DNA from: Brooklawnia sp032229645 | GTDB lineage: Bacteria; Actinomycetota; Actinomycetes; Propionibacteriales; Propionibacteriaceae | DNA length: 64,000 nucleotides | Direction: 5' to 3' | Assembly (NCBI GenBank): GCA_963722295.1 | Contig: CAVRLB010000007.1 | Location: 62,001 to 126,000, forward strand | Shown: in pieces, positions 33,118 to 44,468 of the stretch | How the letters are laid out: each line of letters begins with the position of its first letter | Position numbering within the stretch: the first letter of the stretch is position 1 | Notes under the pieces: generated by a model | The model's input: the letters and a program-made list of their open reading frames with translations, nothing else | Database searches by the model: none | Told to the model about the DNA's origin: nothing | Program-made: the position numbers and the translations under genes

Positions 33118-33729
33118 TCACAACTCACTTTCATGTACCTGGTCCTCCAGCGCGCGCAGCGCGCCTCGGGCCGCCTGATCGGGGTCAACGCCGCAGGCCT
33201 GCGCCCGCTGGACGAGCGCAATGATCTGCTGCCCGACCTCGTCAGCGCTGATCGGGTCGTCCGCCATCGCGACATCAAGGTGCATCGCCCGACTTCTGGA
33301 GACCACCTTCATGGTCCTGGCGAGTGCGCTCAACGAATCGGGGACCCCCTCCAGCACGCTGCTTCGCTGCTTCTCGGCCTGTTTGGCCCTCTCCCAGGCT
33401 CCGTCGAGATCATCCGGGTCGTCTTCGCCGCCGAAAACCCAAGGGTGCCGGACGACAAGCTTGTCGCAGATGCCACGCGCGATGTCCTCGATGTCGAAAC
33501 GATTCTGGGTGCGCGCGATCTCGGCGTGAAAATAGACCTGCATCAGCAGATCCCCGAGTTCTTCGCGCAGGTCGGCATCCGAGACCGGCTCGGTCTCGAT
33601 CGCATCGGTGACTTCTGCGGCTTCCTCGATGAGGTGCTTGACCAGACTCCGGTGCGTTTGCTGGGCGTCCCACGGGCATTCGGCACGCAGGCGCCGCATC
33701 ACCTCGGCCAGCCGCAGCAGCTCGCTCAA
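33118..33729 (-). CDS. mazG: MazG family nucleotide pyrophosphohydrolase
   Basis: The 203-residue protein has the MazG pattern CPWDAQQTHRSLVKHLIEEAAEVTDAI and EELGDLLMQVYFHAEIA, where the Glu/Asp clusters bind Mg. It hydrolyses nucleoside triphosphates to monophosphates and pyrophosphate, cleaning damaged NTPs. Only one MazG domain is present, with a shorter C-terminal part, as in other actinobacteria. It starts inside the stop of the lipoprotein gene (four-base overlap). Confidence 0.9.
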   Translation of the reverse strand: MSELLRLAEVMRRLRAECPWDAQQTHRSLVKHLIEEAAEVTDAIETEPVSDADLREELGDLLMQVYFHAEIARTQNRFDIEDIARGICDKLVVRHPWVFGGEDDPDDLDGAWERAKQAEKQRSSVLEGVPDSLSALARTMKVVSRSRAMHLDVAMADDPISADEVGQQIIALVQRAQACGVDPDQAARGALRALEDQVHESEL

Positions 33730-34253
33730 GACTTCGCGAGGTCCGATAGCGATCCCGAACCGGTCGGACTGAGCTTGGCCTGATCCCAGCTGCCATAGCG
33801 CGGATTGAGTTCCACCGTGTACGAATCGAAGTAGGTATCCGACTGCGAACCCAGACTGGACGCGATCAGGTCGCTGCGAACAATCCCCACCGCTGCCTCA
33901 GCGCAGCGGTCGTCGGTGAGCAGAGCACTCAGCCCGCGCTGTTCCATGTAATCGCGTATCTGGCTGTCAGAGGGAGCCCCGGCACCCATCAGGGCGGCCT
34001 GTTGGCTGCTCATCTCGCCTAGCACCGCCCACACGAGCAGCTGCGGGCGCAATTCGTTGGGGCTCAGCGCCAGCTGGGGATCGTCCCGCAGCGCCACCGA
34101 GCAACCTTCGGAGAACGACGTAACCCGGGAATCGGGGATGGCGACCCCGTTGACCAGTGCCGCAGTTCCGGACGCCGGGGAGCACCCCGTCAGGGCTGCC
34201 ACTCCGAAGATCCCCAGCGCCGCTCCCACCAGGAGCTTCTTTGAAGAATTCAC
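33726..34253 (-). CDS. Lipoprotein with SurA-like N-terminal region
   Basis: The 175-residue protein has a lipoprotein signal (SSKKLLVGAALGIFGVAALTGC, lipobox LTGC) followed by ALVNGVAIPDSRVTSFSEGC, a pattern seen at the start of SurA/peptidyl-prolyl isomerase-type chaperones. The isomerase domain itself is missing. It is encoded between mfd and mazG. The GTG at 34253 lies seven bases after a TACACT box. Confidence 0.7.
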   Translation of the reverse strand: MNSSKKLLVGAALGIFGVAALTGCSPASGTAALVNGVAIPDSRVTSFSEGCSVALRDDPQLALSPNELRPQLLVWAVLGEMSSQQAALMGAGAPSDSQIRDYMEQRGLSALLTDDRCAEAAVGIVRSDLIASSLGSQSDTYFDSYTVELNPRYGSWDQAKLSPTGSGSLSDLAKS

Positions 34254-34260
34254 GAAACCG

Positions 34261-34266
34261 AGTGTA
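34261..34266 (-). promoter_or_regulatory. -10 element (TACACT) for the lipoprotein-mazG unit
   Basis: On the minus strand TACACT ends seven bases before the GTG at 34253, consistent with a leaderless transcript. Confidence 0.45.
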
Positions 34267-34337
34267 CCGAGAGATCACGCCGATGGATCGCAGCCGAACC
34301 CTGGATCCGCCGATTTCCACCCATCGGCGGATCCAGG

Positions 34338-37877
<3,540 letters not shown>

Positions 37878-37883
37878 CGGTCC

Positions 37884-37889
37884 AGGTTA
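37884..37889 (-). promoter_or_regulatory. -10 element (TAACCT) of a leaderless mfd promoter
   Basis: On the minus strand TAACCT ends six bases before the GTG of mfd. No Shine-Dalgarno is present. Confidence 0.5.
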
Positions 37890-38005
37890 GTTGGGTTCAC
37901 CAAAGTCTTGCGCTTGCGTCCTCGTCGTGTAGCTCAGGAGCCCACGACGGGCCGCAGCCCTACACGATCTGGGCCTACGGTTGCCTTGGCGATGCCGCCC
38001 GCGTT

Positions 38006-38598
38006 CTAGCTGTTGAACTTGTTCTGGGTGGCCGTCAAGCCCTCACAGATCAGCGTCTCGCAGGCATCGGCAGCCCGCTGCACCTCGGCCGCCAGGTCTT
38101 CGCGCATGGACGAGGGGAAGGTGGCGAGCACATGGTCGGCGGCGGCATGGTGGCCGGTTGGTCGTCCGACACCGAAGCGGACGCGGTAGAAGTCGCCGGT
38201 GTGCAGGTGCGCCCGCACCGACTTCAGGCCGTTGTGCCCGTTGTCACCGCCGCCCCGCTTGATGCGCAGCTGCCCGAACTCCAGGTCGATCTCGTCATGG
38301 ACGATGATCACGTGATCGACCGGCACCTTATAGAAGGACGCCAGTTTGCCGACCGCCTGCCCTGATTCGTTCATGAAGGTCCGCGGCTTGACCAGCACCA
38401 GCTTGTCGCCGGGTGGCACCCCCACTCCGGCGGACGAGATGACGGTCTCAGCCACCGAAGCACGCATTCCCCGCGGCGCGGAAAAGCTCGCCCGGGCGCG
38501 CCGGGCGAGCCATCCGCGATCATGAAACCGACATTGTGCCGGGTGCGCTCATAGTCCGGGCCGGGGTTGCCCAGCCCTACGAGCAGCCAGGTGCTCAC
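38006..38598 (-). CDS. pth: Peptidyl-tRNA hydrolase, with an apparent one-base frameshift
   Basis: Two overlapping minus-strand frames together make one Pth. The first (from 38598) reads STWLLVGLGNPGPDYERTRH then NVGFMIAD (active-site Asn and His), then turns to nonsense. The second frame gives LARRARASFSAPRG, then MRASVAETVI, KPRTFMNESGQAVG, VDHVIIVHDEIDLEFGQLRI (catalytic Asp) and GGGDNGHNGLKSV to the stop at 38006. One missing base near 38508-38511 explains the break and sits at the edge of a perfect 10-base GC stem (38485-38509). Pth recycles peptidyl-tRNA and is essential in most bacteria, so a sequencing error is more likely than a true pseudogene. The start overlaps the rplY stop. Confidence 0.85.
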
Positions 38599-39221
38599 GC
38601 CTCGGAGTCACCCTCGGCGGCCTCGGTATCCGCAGTGGCGGCCCCTTCAGCCTCGCCGGCATCGAGCATCTCATCGACCGATGCAGCGGCATTGATGCTG
38701 AGGACCAGCGCCTCGGCATCGTCATCGAGCGTGACGTCGTCGGGAAGCACGATGTCGCCGACGAGGATCTGGGCACCGACCTCCAGACTGGCGATGGAGA
38801 CCTCGACGTGGGCCGGAATGTTGGTGGCCTCAGCCTTGACAGTGATCTCGGTGCGCTCGGTGTTGACCAGCACGGCGCCCTCTGGCTCGCCGGTCACCAC
38901 GACTGGGATCTGGACGGTGACGTGCTCGCCGCGGAAGACCATCAGCAGATCGACGTGCTCGATGTGGTTGCTCACCGGATGACGCTGAATCTGCTTCGGC
39001 AGAGCCAGATGCTCAGTGCCGTCGGGCAGCGCAATGCTCAGCAAAGCGTTGGCCTGGCGCAGGGCCAGCATCGACTCGTGGCCGGGCAGGGTGACGTGTA
39101 CCGGTTCGTGGCCGTTGGCGTAAAGGACGGCGGGAATCTTATCCGCGCGGCGAATCCGACGGGCAGCGCCCTTGCCGAACTCAGCACGGGCTTCCGCGGT
39201 CAGCGGGATGGTATCGACCAT
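38595..39221 (-). CDS. rplY: 50S ribosomal protein L25/general stress protein Ctc
   Basis: The protein is 208 residues from the ATG at 39221 (MVDTIPLTAEARAEFGKGAA), which follows TTGAGGAG. The frame is open upstream but non-conserved. The N-terminal L25 5S-rRNA-binding domain (RRADKIPAVLYANGHEPVHV) is followed by the TL5/Ctc beta domain (HIEHVDLLMVFRGEHVTVQIPVVV) and an acidic Ala/Glu-rich tail. It binds 5S rRNA in the large subunit. It overlaps pth by four bases, the usual rplY-pth pair. Confidence 0.94.
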   Translation of the reverse strand: MVDTIPLTAEARAEFGKGAARRIRRADKIPAVLYANGHEPVHVTLPGHESMLALRQANALLSIALPDGTEHLALPKQIQRHPVSNHIEHVDLLMVFRGEHVTVQIPVVVTGEPEGAVLVNTERTEITVKAEATNIPAHVEVSIASLEVGAQILVGDIVLPDDVTLDDDAEALVLSINAAASVDEMLDAGEAEGAATADTEAAEGDSEA

Positions 39222-39424
39222 GTGGAACTCCTCAACTCCAATTTGTGAACTCATGGGCTCAGCGGGAGGAGGAATGCGGCATCGAATGCCGCCAACCAGT
39301 CGATCACGGGTTTGCAATCGCTTGCCCCTCGCCAAGTAGCGTCCTGATCCTACCCTGCCGAGCAGAGTTGCCGCGAATCGAGATGTCCGTCCACCTGGCC
39401 GAAGTGAAGCGGACCCTCCCAGCG

Positions 39425-39589
39425 GCTACCGAAATGCTCGGGCCCAGTCCCGGCCGCTACCGAAATGCCCGGGCCCAGTCACAGCAGCTACCGAAATGCC
39501 CGGGCCCAGTCACAGCAGCTACCGAAATGCCCGGGCCCAGTCCCAGCCGCTACCGAAATGCCCGGGCCCAGTCACAGCCGCTACCGAAA
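39425..39589. repeat. 31-bp tandem repeat array (five full copies plus a partial)
   Basis: Units begin at 39425, 39456, 39487, 39518, 39549 and 39580 (partial), each starting GCTACCGAAATGCCCGGGCC. The units are nearly identical and have no spacers. Each contains the palindromic core GCCCGGGC. They sit between rplY and prs, outside coding sequence. Confidence 0.9.
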
Positions 39590-39622
39590 ACAACAACCAC
39601 TAGCGAATGATCGGAAGCCTTT

Positions 39623-39722
39623 GCGACTCTTGGCAGCCGCTGTGAGCACCGGCGTACAAACCGGCAGCCGCTGCGACTCTTGGCAGCCGCTGTGAGCACG
39701 GGCGCACTGACCGGCAGCACCT
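39623..39722. repeat. Two tandem copies of a 50-bp unit
   Basis: Copies run 39623-39672 and 39673-39722, each starting GCGACTCTTGGCAGCCGCTG, with a few substitutions in the second half. They follow the 31-bp array in the same rplY-prs gap. Nothing else is seen in this 585-base region except a degenerate AGGACC element at 39773. Confidence 0.85.
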
Positions 39723-39772
39723 GTCACTTCCGGCAGCAGCTTCACGAAGCATCCAAGAAGCAGCGGCCATTA

Positions 39773-39795
39773 AGGACCTCCGATGAATTACCGCG
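39773..39795. repeat. Short dispersed element AGGACC...TTACCGCG, variant copy
   Basis: AGGACCTCCGATGAATTACC followed by GCG differs from the copies at 25481 and 46245 by one gap and two substitutions. It is followed by TCAGGCCCTAA, which is also joined directly to TAAGGACCG at 33063-33082 upstream of mazG/eno, as if the middle were deleted there. Confidence 0.45.
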
Positions 39796-39806
39796 TCAGG
39801 CCCTAA

Positions 39807-40790
39807 TCAGTACTGCGAGCCCCCGGCGAACAGACTTGCCACCGAGCCGTCCTCGAAGACCTCATGGATCGCCTGAGCCAGCAACGGCGCCACCGACAAG
39901 ACGGTCGCCTTCTCCAACTCGACACCCTCGGGAATGGGCAAGGTGTTGGTGAAGATGATCTCCTCGAAGGGCCCCGCATTCAACCGCTCAGCGGCGGGAC
40001 CCGACAGGATCGCATGCGTGGCAGCGACGATGACCTTGTCAGCTCCATGATCGACGAGCGCCTCGGCTGCCTGACAAATGGTTCCGGCGGTGTCGACCAT
40101 GTCGTCCACCAGCAGACACGTGCGTCCGGCGACCTCACCGACGACCTCGTGCACCTTGACCTGATTGGCGACCGTCGGATCGTGACGCTTGTGGATGATT
40201 GCCAGCGGCGCGTGCAGCCGGTCGCTCCAGGTGTCGGCCAGGCGCACTCGTCCGGCGTCCGGGCTGACGATGGTCATCTTGGAGGTGTCGTATTTCTTCT
40301 CGACGTAGTCGGCCAGCACCGGCAGCGCGGTGAGATGGTCGAGCGGTCCATTGAAGAAGCCCTGGATCTGGGCGGTGTGCAGGTCGACGGTCATGATCCG
40401 GTCGGCACCTGCCACCCAATACAGGTCGGCGATCAGCCGAGCCGAGATCGGCTCTCGTCCCAGATGCTTCTTGTCCTGCCGGGCATAGGGATAGCAGGGC
40501 GCAACCACGGTGATTCGCTTGGCGGACGCCCGCTTGAGCGCGTCCACCATGATCAGCTGCTCCATCAGCCACTCGTTGACCGGCGCCGGGTGCGACTGGA
40601 TGACGAAGGCATCCGATCCGCGCACGGACTCCTCGTAACGCACGTAGACCTCGGAGTTTGCGTAGCTGATCAGCCGGCGGGGAGTCAGCTCAACTCCCAT
40701 GAGTTCGGCCACTGATTGGGCGAGCTCTGGATTGGCCCGCCCTGTGAAGAGCATCAGGTGCTTGTCCGTCGGACGCTTCACACCGCTCAC
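39807..40790 (-). CDS. prs: Ribose-phosphate pyrophosphokinase
   Basis: The 327-residue protein has KHLMLFTGRANPELAQSVAE, RYEESVRGSDAFVIQSHPAPVNEWLMEQLIMVDALKRASA, RQDKKHLGREPISARL (catalytic loop), VDLHTAQIQGFF, VSPDAGRVRLADTWSDRL and the PRPP-binding CLLVDDMVDTAGTI. It makes PRPP from ribose-5-phosphate and ATP for nucleotide, His and Trp synthesis. The GTG start overlaps the glmU stop by four bases, the standard glmU-prs pair. Confidence 0.96.
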   Translation of the reverse strand: MSGVKRPTDKHLMLFTGRANPELAQSVAELMGVELTPRRLISYANSEVYVRYEESVRGSDAFVIQSHPAPVNEWLMEQLIMVDALKRASAKRITVVAPCYPYARQDKKHLGREPISARLIADLYWVAGADRIMTVDLHTAQIQGFFNGPLDHLTALPVLADYVEKKYDTSKMTIVSPDAGRVRLADTWSDRLHAPLAIIHKRHDPTVANQVKVHEVVGEVAGRTCLLVDDMVDTAGTICQAAEALVDHGADKVIVAATHAILSGPAAERLNAGPFEEIIFTNTLPIPEGVELEKATVLSVAPLLAQAIHEVFEDGSVASLFAGGSQY

Positions 40791-42286
40791 TGATCATCCT
40801 CCTGATTTTCTTCACGCAGCTTGGCGCGAGCTTCGGCAACCGCGGGGTGAATTTCCCCCTCAGAATCGTTGGCGGCGTCCGAGGCCGACGATCCGGCTCG
40901 TTTGCGATGCACCCAATCCGCCGAGATGTGCTCGCGTCCGCGGGCGACTGCCAGGGCGCCCGGCGGCACATCGTCCACGACGGCCGAGCCGGCAGCGACG
41001 AAGGCCCCATCGCCGATGTCAAGCGGAGCGACCAGCACTGAATTCGACCCGATGAAGACGTCATTGCCCAGGTGGGTGGGCGACTTGTGAGAGCCGTCGT
41101 AGTTGGCGAAGATCGTGCCGGCGCCGACGTTGACGCCTTCACCGATGAAGGCATCGCCGCAGTAGGTCAGGTGCGGCAGCTTCGAGCCGTCGCCGATCTG
41201 GGCGTTCTTCGTCTCGACGAAGGTACCGATCTTGCCGTGCGCGCCGAGCACGGTGCCCGGACGCAGTCTGGCGAAGGGGCCAACTTCTGCATCCGAGTTG
41301 ATGACCGACAGCTCGCCATGGGTGCGGATCACGTGGGCGTTCTCACCCACCTCGACATCGCGCAGCGTGGTGTCTGGTCCGATCACCGCGCCGGTGGCCA
41401 CAGAGGTAGCACCGAGCAGCTGGGTGTTCGGCAGGATGGTGACATCGGTCTCGAGGTCGACATCGGCCTCAATCCAGGTGGTCTTGGGATCGACGACGGT
41501 CACCCCGTCCAACATCCAGCGTTCCACGATCCTGCGGTTGACTTCGGCGTTCATCCGGGCCAGCTGGACGCGGTCGTTGACGCCCTCGGTCTGCCAGATG
41601 TCGTCGGTCAGGTAGGCGCCGACGTTGCCCTGGTGCTCACGGGCGTAGCCGAGCACGTCGGTGAGGTAGAGCTCGGCCTGATCGTTGTTGGGCTTCAGGC
41701 TCGCCAGTCCTTCGCGGAGCACCTTGCCGTCGAAGACGTAGATACCCGAGTTGATCTCACGGATCTGCCGCTCGGCCTCGTTGGCATCGCGGTGCTCGAC
41801 GATCTTGGCGACCTGACCGCCCTCGCGGACGATTCGTCCGTAGCCGGTCGGGTCGGGCACCACGGCGGTCAGCACCGTGCAGGCATTGCCGCCCGCCCGA
41901 TGCGCCGCGACGAGTTCGCCCAGGGTCTCGCCCGTGAGCATCGGCACATCGCCATAGGTGACCACGACTTCGCGGTTGATCTCACCCAATGCCCCGATCG
42001 CGCACTGCACCGCGCCTCCGGTGCCGTTGCGGACCGGCTGTTCGACGATGGTCACCTGTGGGTAGCTCTCGTCGAGGAGCGCTTCCACCTGCTCACGCAG
42101 ATGTCCCACGACGACGACCAGTTTCGCGGGGTTCAGCGTCTGAGCGGCGTCCAGCGCGTAGCTGAGCATGGCACGTCCGGCGACCGGATGCAGCAGCTTC
42201 GAATTCTTCGATTTCATGCGGGTACCGCCCCCCGCCGCCAGCACGATGACGGCCGCCACAGGGGCCTGAGTTGGAGTAGTGCTCAC
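40787..42286 (-). CDS. glmU: Bifunctional GlmU (GlcN-1-P acetyltransferase / GlcNAc-1-P uridyltransferase)
   Basis: The protein is 499 residues from the GTG at 42286, five bases after GAAGGAG. The N-terminal uridyltransferase has VIVLAAGGGTRMKSKNSKLLHPVAG and VVTYGDVPMLTGETL. The C-terminal left-handed beta-helix has hexapeptide repeats (DVTILPNTQLLGATSVATGA, AHGKIGTFVETKNAQIGDGS, GVNVGAGTIFANYDG, GSNSVLVAPLDIGDGAFVAAGSAV). It makes UDP-GlcNAc for peptidoglycan. The basic/acidic C-terminal tail is typical of actinobacteria. Confidence 0.96.
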   Translation of the reverse strand: MSTTPTQAPVAAVIVLAAGGGTRMKSKNSKLLHPVAGRAMLSYALDAAQTLNPAKLVVVVGHLREQVEALLDESYPQVTIVEQPVRNGTGGAVQCAIGALGEINREVVVTYGDVPMLTGETLGELVAAHRAGGNACTVLTAVVPDPTGYGRIVREGGQVAKIVEHRDANEAERQIREINSGIYVFDGKVLREGLASLKPNNDQAELYLTDVLGYAREHQGNVGAYLTDDIWQTEGVNDRVQLARMNAEVNRRIVERWMLDGVTVVDPKTTWIEADVDLETDVTILPNTQLLGATSVATGAVIGPDTTLRDVEVGENAHVIRTHGELSVINSDAEVGPFARLRPGTVLGAHGKIGTFVETKNAQIGDGSKLPHLTYCGDAFIGEGVNVGAGTIFANYDGSHKSPTHLGNDVFIGSNSVLVAPLDIGDGAFVAAGSAVVDDVPPGALAVARGREHISADWVHRKRAGSSASDAANDSEGEIHPAVAEARAKLREENQEDDQ

Positions 42287-42526
42287 CAAATCTCCTTCAC
42301 CACATGTGTACCCAGGGTGGTAACCAGGGTAGAGGTGGCACCGGCTGAGATCCCGGCGCGCGGTTCAACTCTAAGCCCTGGCAGCGCCTGCCGCTATTCA
42401 CCCCCGCGTCAGCCGGACGAGCCTCGTTGGGCATGTCCCGGCGCTGCGCGGACCAACCATTGGGTCGTGGCGACGATCTCGCTGCGGACAAGCGGCGATA
42501 GTGAATTTGGGGCTTGACTGAAATAC

Positions 42527-42579
42527 TCCAGCTCCCTGGGCAGGAGTCGAACCTGCGTCGCTAGTCCTGATTCAAAGTC
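42527..42579. repeat. Distal attachment site: 53-bp copy of the tRNA-Gln 3' half
   Basis: This 53-base segment is identical to 45343-45395, which covers the anticodon loop through the 3' end of tRNA-Gln. Only the 3' half is present here, so it is a site-specific integration scar marking the far end of a 2.8-kb island. The core begins TCCAGCTCCCTGGGCAGGAG. Confidence 0.88.
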
Positions 42580-42672
42580 GCGATGACTAGGTAGGATAGT
42601 TCCGGAATTGTGCTGAATCGTACGTATACGTTCTGCGCTGGGTCGTGGTGATGCGGGTTCATCCGGGCCTGG

Positions 42673-42703
42673 TTGTGACCATTTGTGACCAAGTTTGTGA
42701 CCA
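42673..42703. repeat. Three direct repeats of TTGTGACCA near the island end
   Basis: TTGTGACCA occurs at 42673, 42683 and 42695, with start spacings of 10 and 12 bases, about 95 bases inside the attachment site. Possible readings are recombinase arm sites, or the end of a lost integrase gene whose minus-strand frame reads LLGHKLGHKWSQ. Confidence 0.4.
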
Positions 42704-42730
42704 AGGAGCACGACGACGACGCCTCTGAAT

Positions 42731-43345
42731 TTGGACGCCCAGCGAACCGAAGCACAACAGCGACTCCGGCACGCAATGATGACCGACAAGGGCGCGGTGG
42801 TCGTTGACTTCGACGGTGGCGTCTACGTCCAGATTTCCAGATACGGCCCACAAGGCGCGCTGTGGGTTGAACTACCATCGAACGCAACCAGCGGGGGGTA
42901 CTTCCACCTCACCCCGGAGGATGAGCTACAGCTGCTGATGGCGGGGATGAATCCACCAAGTGGAGCCGAGCAACCCAACTGGCACTATCAGATCACCATC
43001 AACCAAGACGAGATCTTCGTCCAGATCGACACCTACGTTCGCTCAGCGCAAGTGCTCGCTCCGCTCTCAGACGCCTATCATCTACCGCCAGCACACGTCT
43101 ACTCGTGCATCATCGCTCAGCTACCGTCTGTGGACCTAGCTTTGACGCTCCAGCTTGACCTTGGTAGTTGTGCCCAAAGCGGAAACGCTGTAGCTGATCA
43201 CGCCATCCTCGTAAGTGAACTCCTTGGTGTCATCGGTAGACGCAAGAATCGCCATGTCGGTCGCCTCTTTATCGCGGTCGGAAGTCCACACGTAAGGCTC
43301 AGCCACATCAGCAGGAGGCGTGAAGGTTCCTATCCAATAAATTGA
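42731..43345 (+). CDS. Island protein resembling TY-Chap/T3SS-chaperone-like domains, 3' end probably replaced
   Basis: Residues about 15-130 look like an authentic alpha/beta protein (KGAVVVDFDGGVYVQISRYG, ELPSNATSGGYFHLTPEDEL, HYQITINQDEIFVQIDTYVR). This resembles YbjN/TY-Chap-like domains, with low certainty. The last 70 codons (from about 43136) lie entirely antisense to the lipoprotein gene and look non-native. The original 3' end was probably lost and fused. The start is unclear: an AAGGAG at 42703 is too far from the TTG at 42731, and an ATG lies at 42776. Function unknown. Confidence 0.5.
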   Translation: MDAQRTEAQQRLRHAMMTDKGAVVVDFDGGVYVQISRYGPQGALWVELPSNATSGGYFHLTPEDELQLLMAGMNPPSGAEQPNWHYQITINQDEIFVQIDTYVRSAQVLAPLSDAYHLPPAHVYSCIIAQLPSVDLALTLQLDLGSCAQSGNAVADHAILVSELLGVIGRRKNRHVGRLFIAVGSPHVRLSHISRRREGSYPIN

Positions 43346-43606
43346 GGTGGTGTCGCCGTTGTCGGAGACCCAGTCCACGGAGATCACGTCAGCTGTAATG
43401 GTGGCTTGCTGGTACGAGTCCGGCGACTGGCTATTGGTCTGCTTCCAATCGCCAGTGAGGTCAGGAATCGGCTTGACTGGTTCGACCGATGCGATTGTAG
43501 TAACCGGTTCTGAGTTGACCTGGGTACTGGTGCTGTCACTGCTGCATCCTGCGAACGTCAGGGTGAGGGCGGCGGCGATGACAACGGTTGTCACATGCGA
43601 TTTCAT
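43136..43606 (-). CDS. Island-encoded small lipoprotein
   Basis: The protein is 156 residues from the ATG at 43606 (MKSHVTTVVIAAALTLTFAGC), with signal peptide and lipobox FAGC. The mature part has a Ser/Thr linker and a beta-rich domain (DLTGDWKQTN, TADVISVDWVSDNGDTTSIY, WIGTFTPPADVAEPYVWTS, EFTYEDGVISYSVSALGTT). Similar lipoproteins occur on actinobacterial prophages and integrative elements (recollection), where surface exclusion has been suggested. No function is proven. Confidence 0.75.
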   Translation of the reverse strand: MKSHVTTVVIAAALTLTFAGCSSDSTSTQVNSEPVTTIASVEPVKPIPDLTGDWKQTNSQSPDSYQQATITADVISVDWVSDNGDTTSIYWIGTFTPPADVAEPYVWTSDRDKEATDMAILASTDDTKEFTYEDGVISYSVSALGTTTKVKLERQS

Positions 43607-43625
43607 GAAGGCATCTTTGCACCTA

Positions 43626-44054
43626 TCACGCCGACGCGTACGTGTATGCCGCCCTGCGGTACTCATCGATGATTCGCGCCGCCTGCTTTTGCGTACAGGG
43701 CTTACCTGTGAGACGAGCAATCATCGGAGCATGAAGGCCGGTCACCAAGGAGTCAACGGTCAGTGGTGGCATCGCCACCCACGGCGGCGCATTGTTGGGC
43801 CGAACGTTGCCATACTCCGCGCTATCGATTGATACGATATGCAGATACCGGACCCATCGCCCCCGAGCATTCGGTCTTCGCAGATACACGGCACGCACCA
43901 AGCCGCGCTCCGCCAGTGACCTTGCCGCAGCACGCCAGCACTCACGCTCCGTGTCACTGACACCAGGCGGCACCACACGGACCGGCTTCCCGTCGGCCTT
44001 CGCCACAGCATCGAGCAGAGCCTTCCCCCGGCCCCCAGGCCCACGTCTGCTCAT
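43626..44054 (-). CDS. Hypothetical island protein, possibly DNA-associated
   Basis: The protein is 142 residues from the ATG at 44054 (MSRRGPGGRGKALLDAVAKA). It is basic, with no signal peptide or membrane segment. The region ERECWRAAARSLAERGLVRAVYLRR looks like a winged-helix recognition segment (helix, then LVRAVYLRR strand). The family was not recognised. It is encoded between the lipoprotein and the Xre regulator on the same strand, so it may be a control gene of the element. Confidence 0.55.
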   Translation of the reverse strand: MSRRGPGGRGKALLDAVAKADGKPVRVVPPGVSDTERECWRAAARSLAERGLVRAVYLRRPNARGRWVRYLHIVSIDSAEYGNVRPNNAPPWVAMPPLTVDSLVTGLHAPMIARLTGKPCTQKQAARIIDEYRRAAYTYASA

Positions 44055-44111
44055 GTCAACCAGTCTCGCCTCCGAAATACCTACAGCCAAGGAATGACGA
44101 GAAGGCCCCGC

Positions 44112-44366
44112 TCACAGTCCAGCAGCAGCAAGTAGTTCAGAGGGCCTCAATTCCAGCGCCTCGGCAATACCGACCAAAGTCGCCATACGCGGGTTCGACG
44201 GACCCTCAGCATCTTTGCGTCCGGATGAGCGTCCGGCCTCAATCAGCTGGACCTGATTTTTCGTGATGCCCGCCCGGTAAGCAAGCCGTTCCTGGCTCAA
44301 GCCGCGTTCCTCGCGGAGTTGGCGCAACGCAACACCGAACCGCTTCGCGCTGGCCTCGCTCCACAC
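44112..44366 (-). CDS. Xre-family helix-turn-helix regulator of the island
   Basis: The 84-residue protein has a complete Xre domain: FGVALRQLREERGLSQERLA then YRAGITKNQVQLIEAGRSSG, followed by RMATLVGIAEALELRPSELL. It is the size of phage or element repressors. A perfect 16-base palindrome lies 35 bases upstream, in the divergent promoter with the lipoprotein gene. Confidence 0.85.
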   Translation of the reverse strand: MWSEASAKRFGVALRQLREERGLSQERLAYRAGITKNQVQLIEAGRSSGRKDAEGPSNPRMATLVGIAEALELRPSELLAAAGL

Positions 44367-44400
44367 CTAGCCATGTTCTTAAACAGACCTTGAAACCAAC

Positions 44401-44416
44401 ACCCTATATATAGGGT
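44401..44416. promoter_or_regulatory. Perfect 16-bp palindrome, candidate operator of the island regulator
   Basis: ACCCTATATATAGGGT is fully symmetric and lies between the Xre gene (start 44366) and the divergent lipoprotein gene (start 44469). The AT-rich centre could also serve as a -10 element. Confidence 0.6.
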
Positions 44417-44468
44417 CCTTCTGATATGGTCATCTCGACTTTTAGACAGCCAACTCGAAGGACAAACA

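Noticed and set aside
39425..39589. Possible CRISPR array (31-bp repeats)
   Set aside because: The units are contiguous with no spacers and there are no cas genes nearby; it is a tandem repeat.
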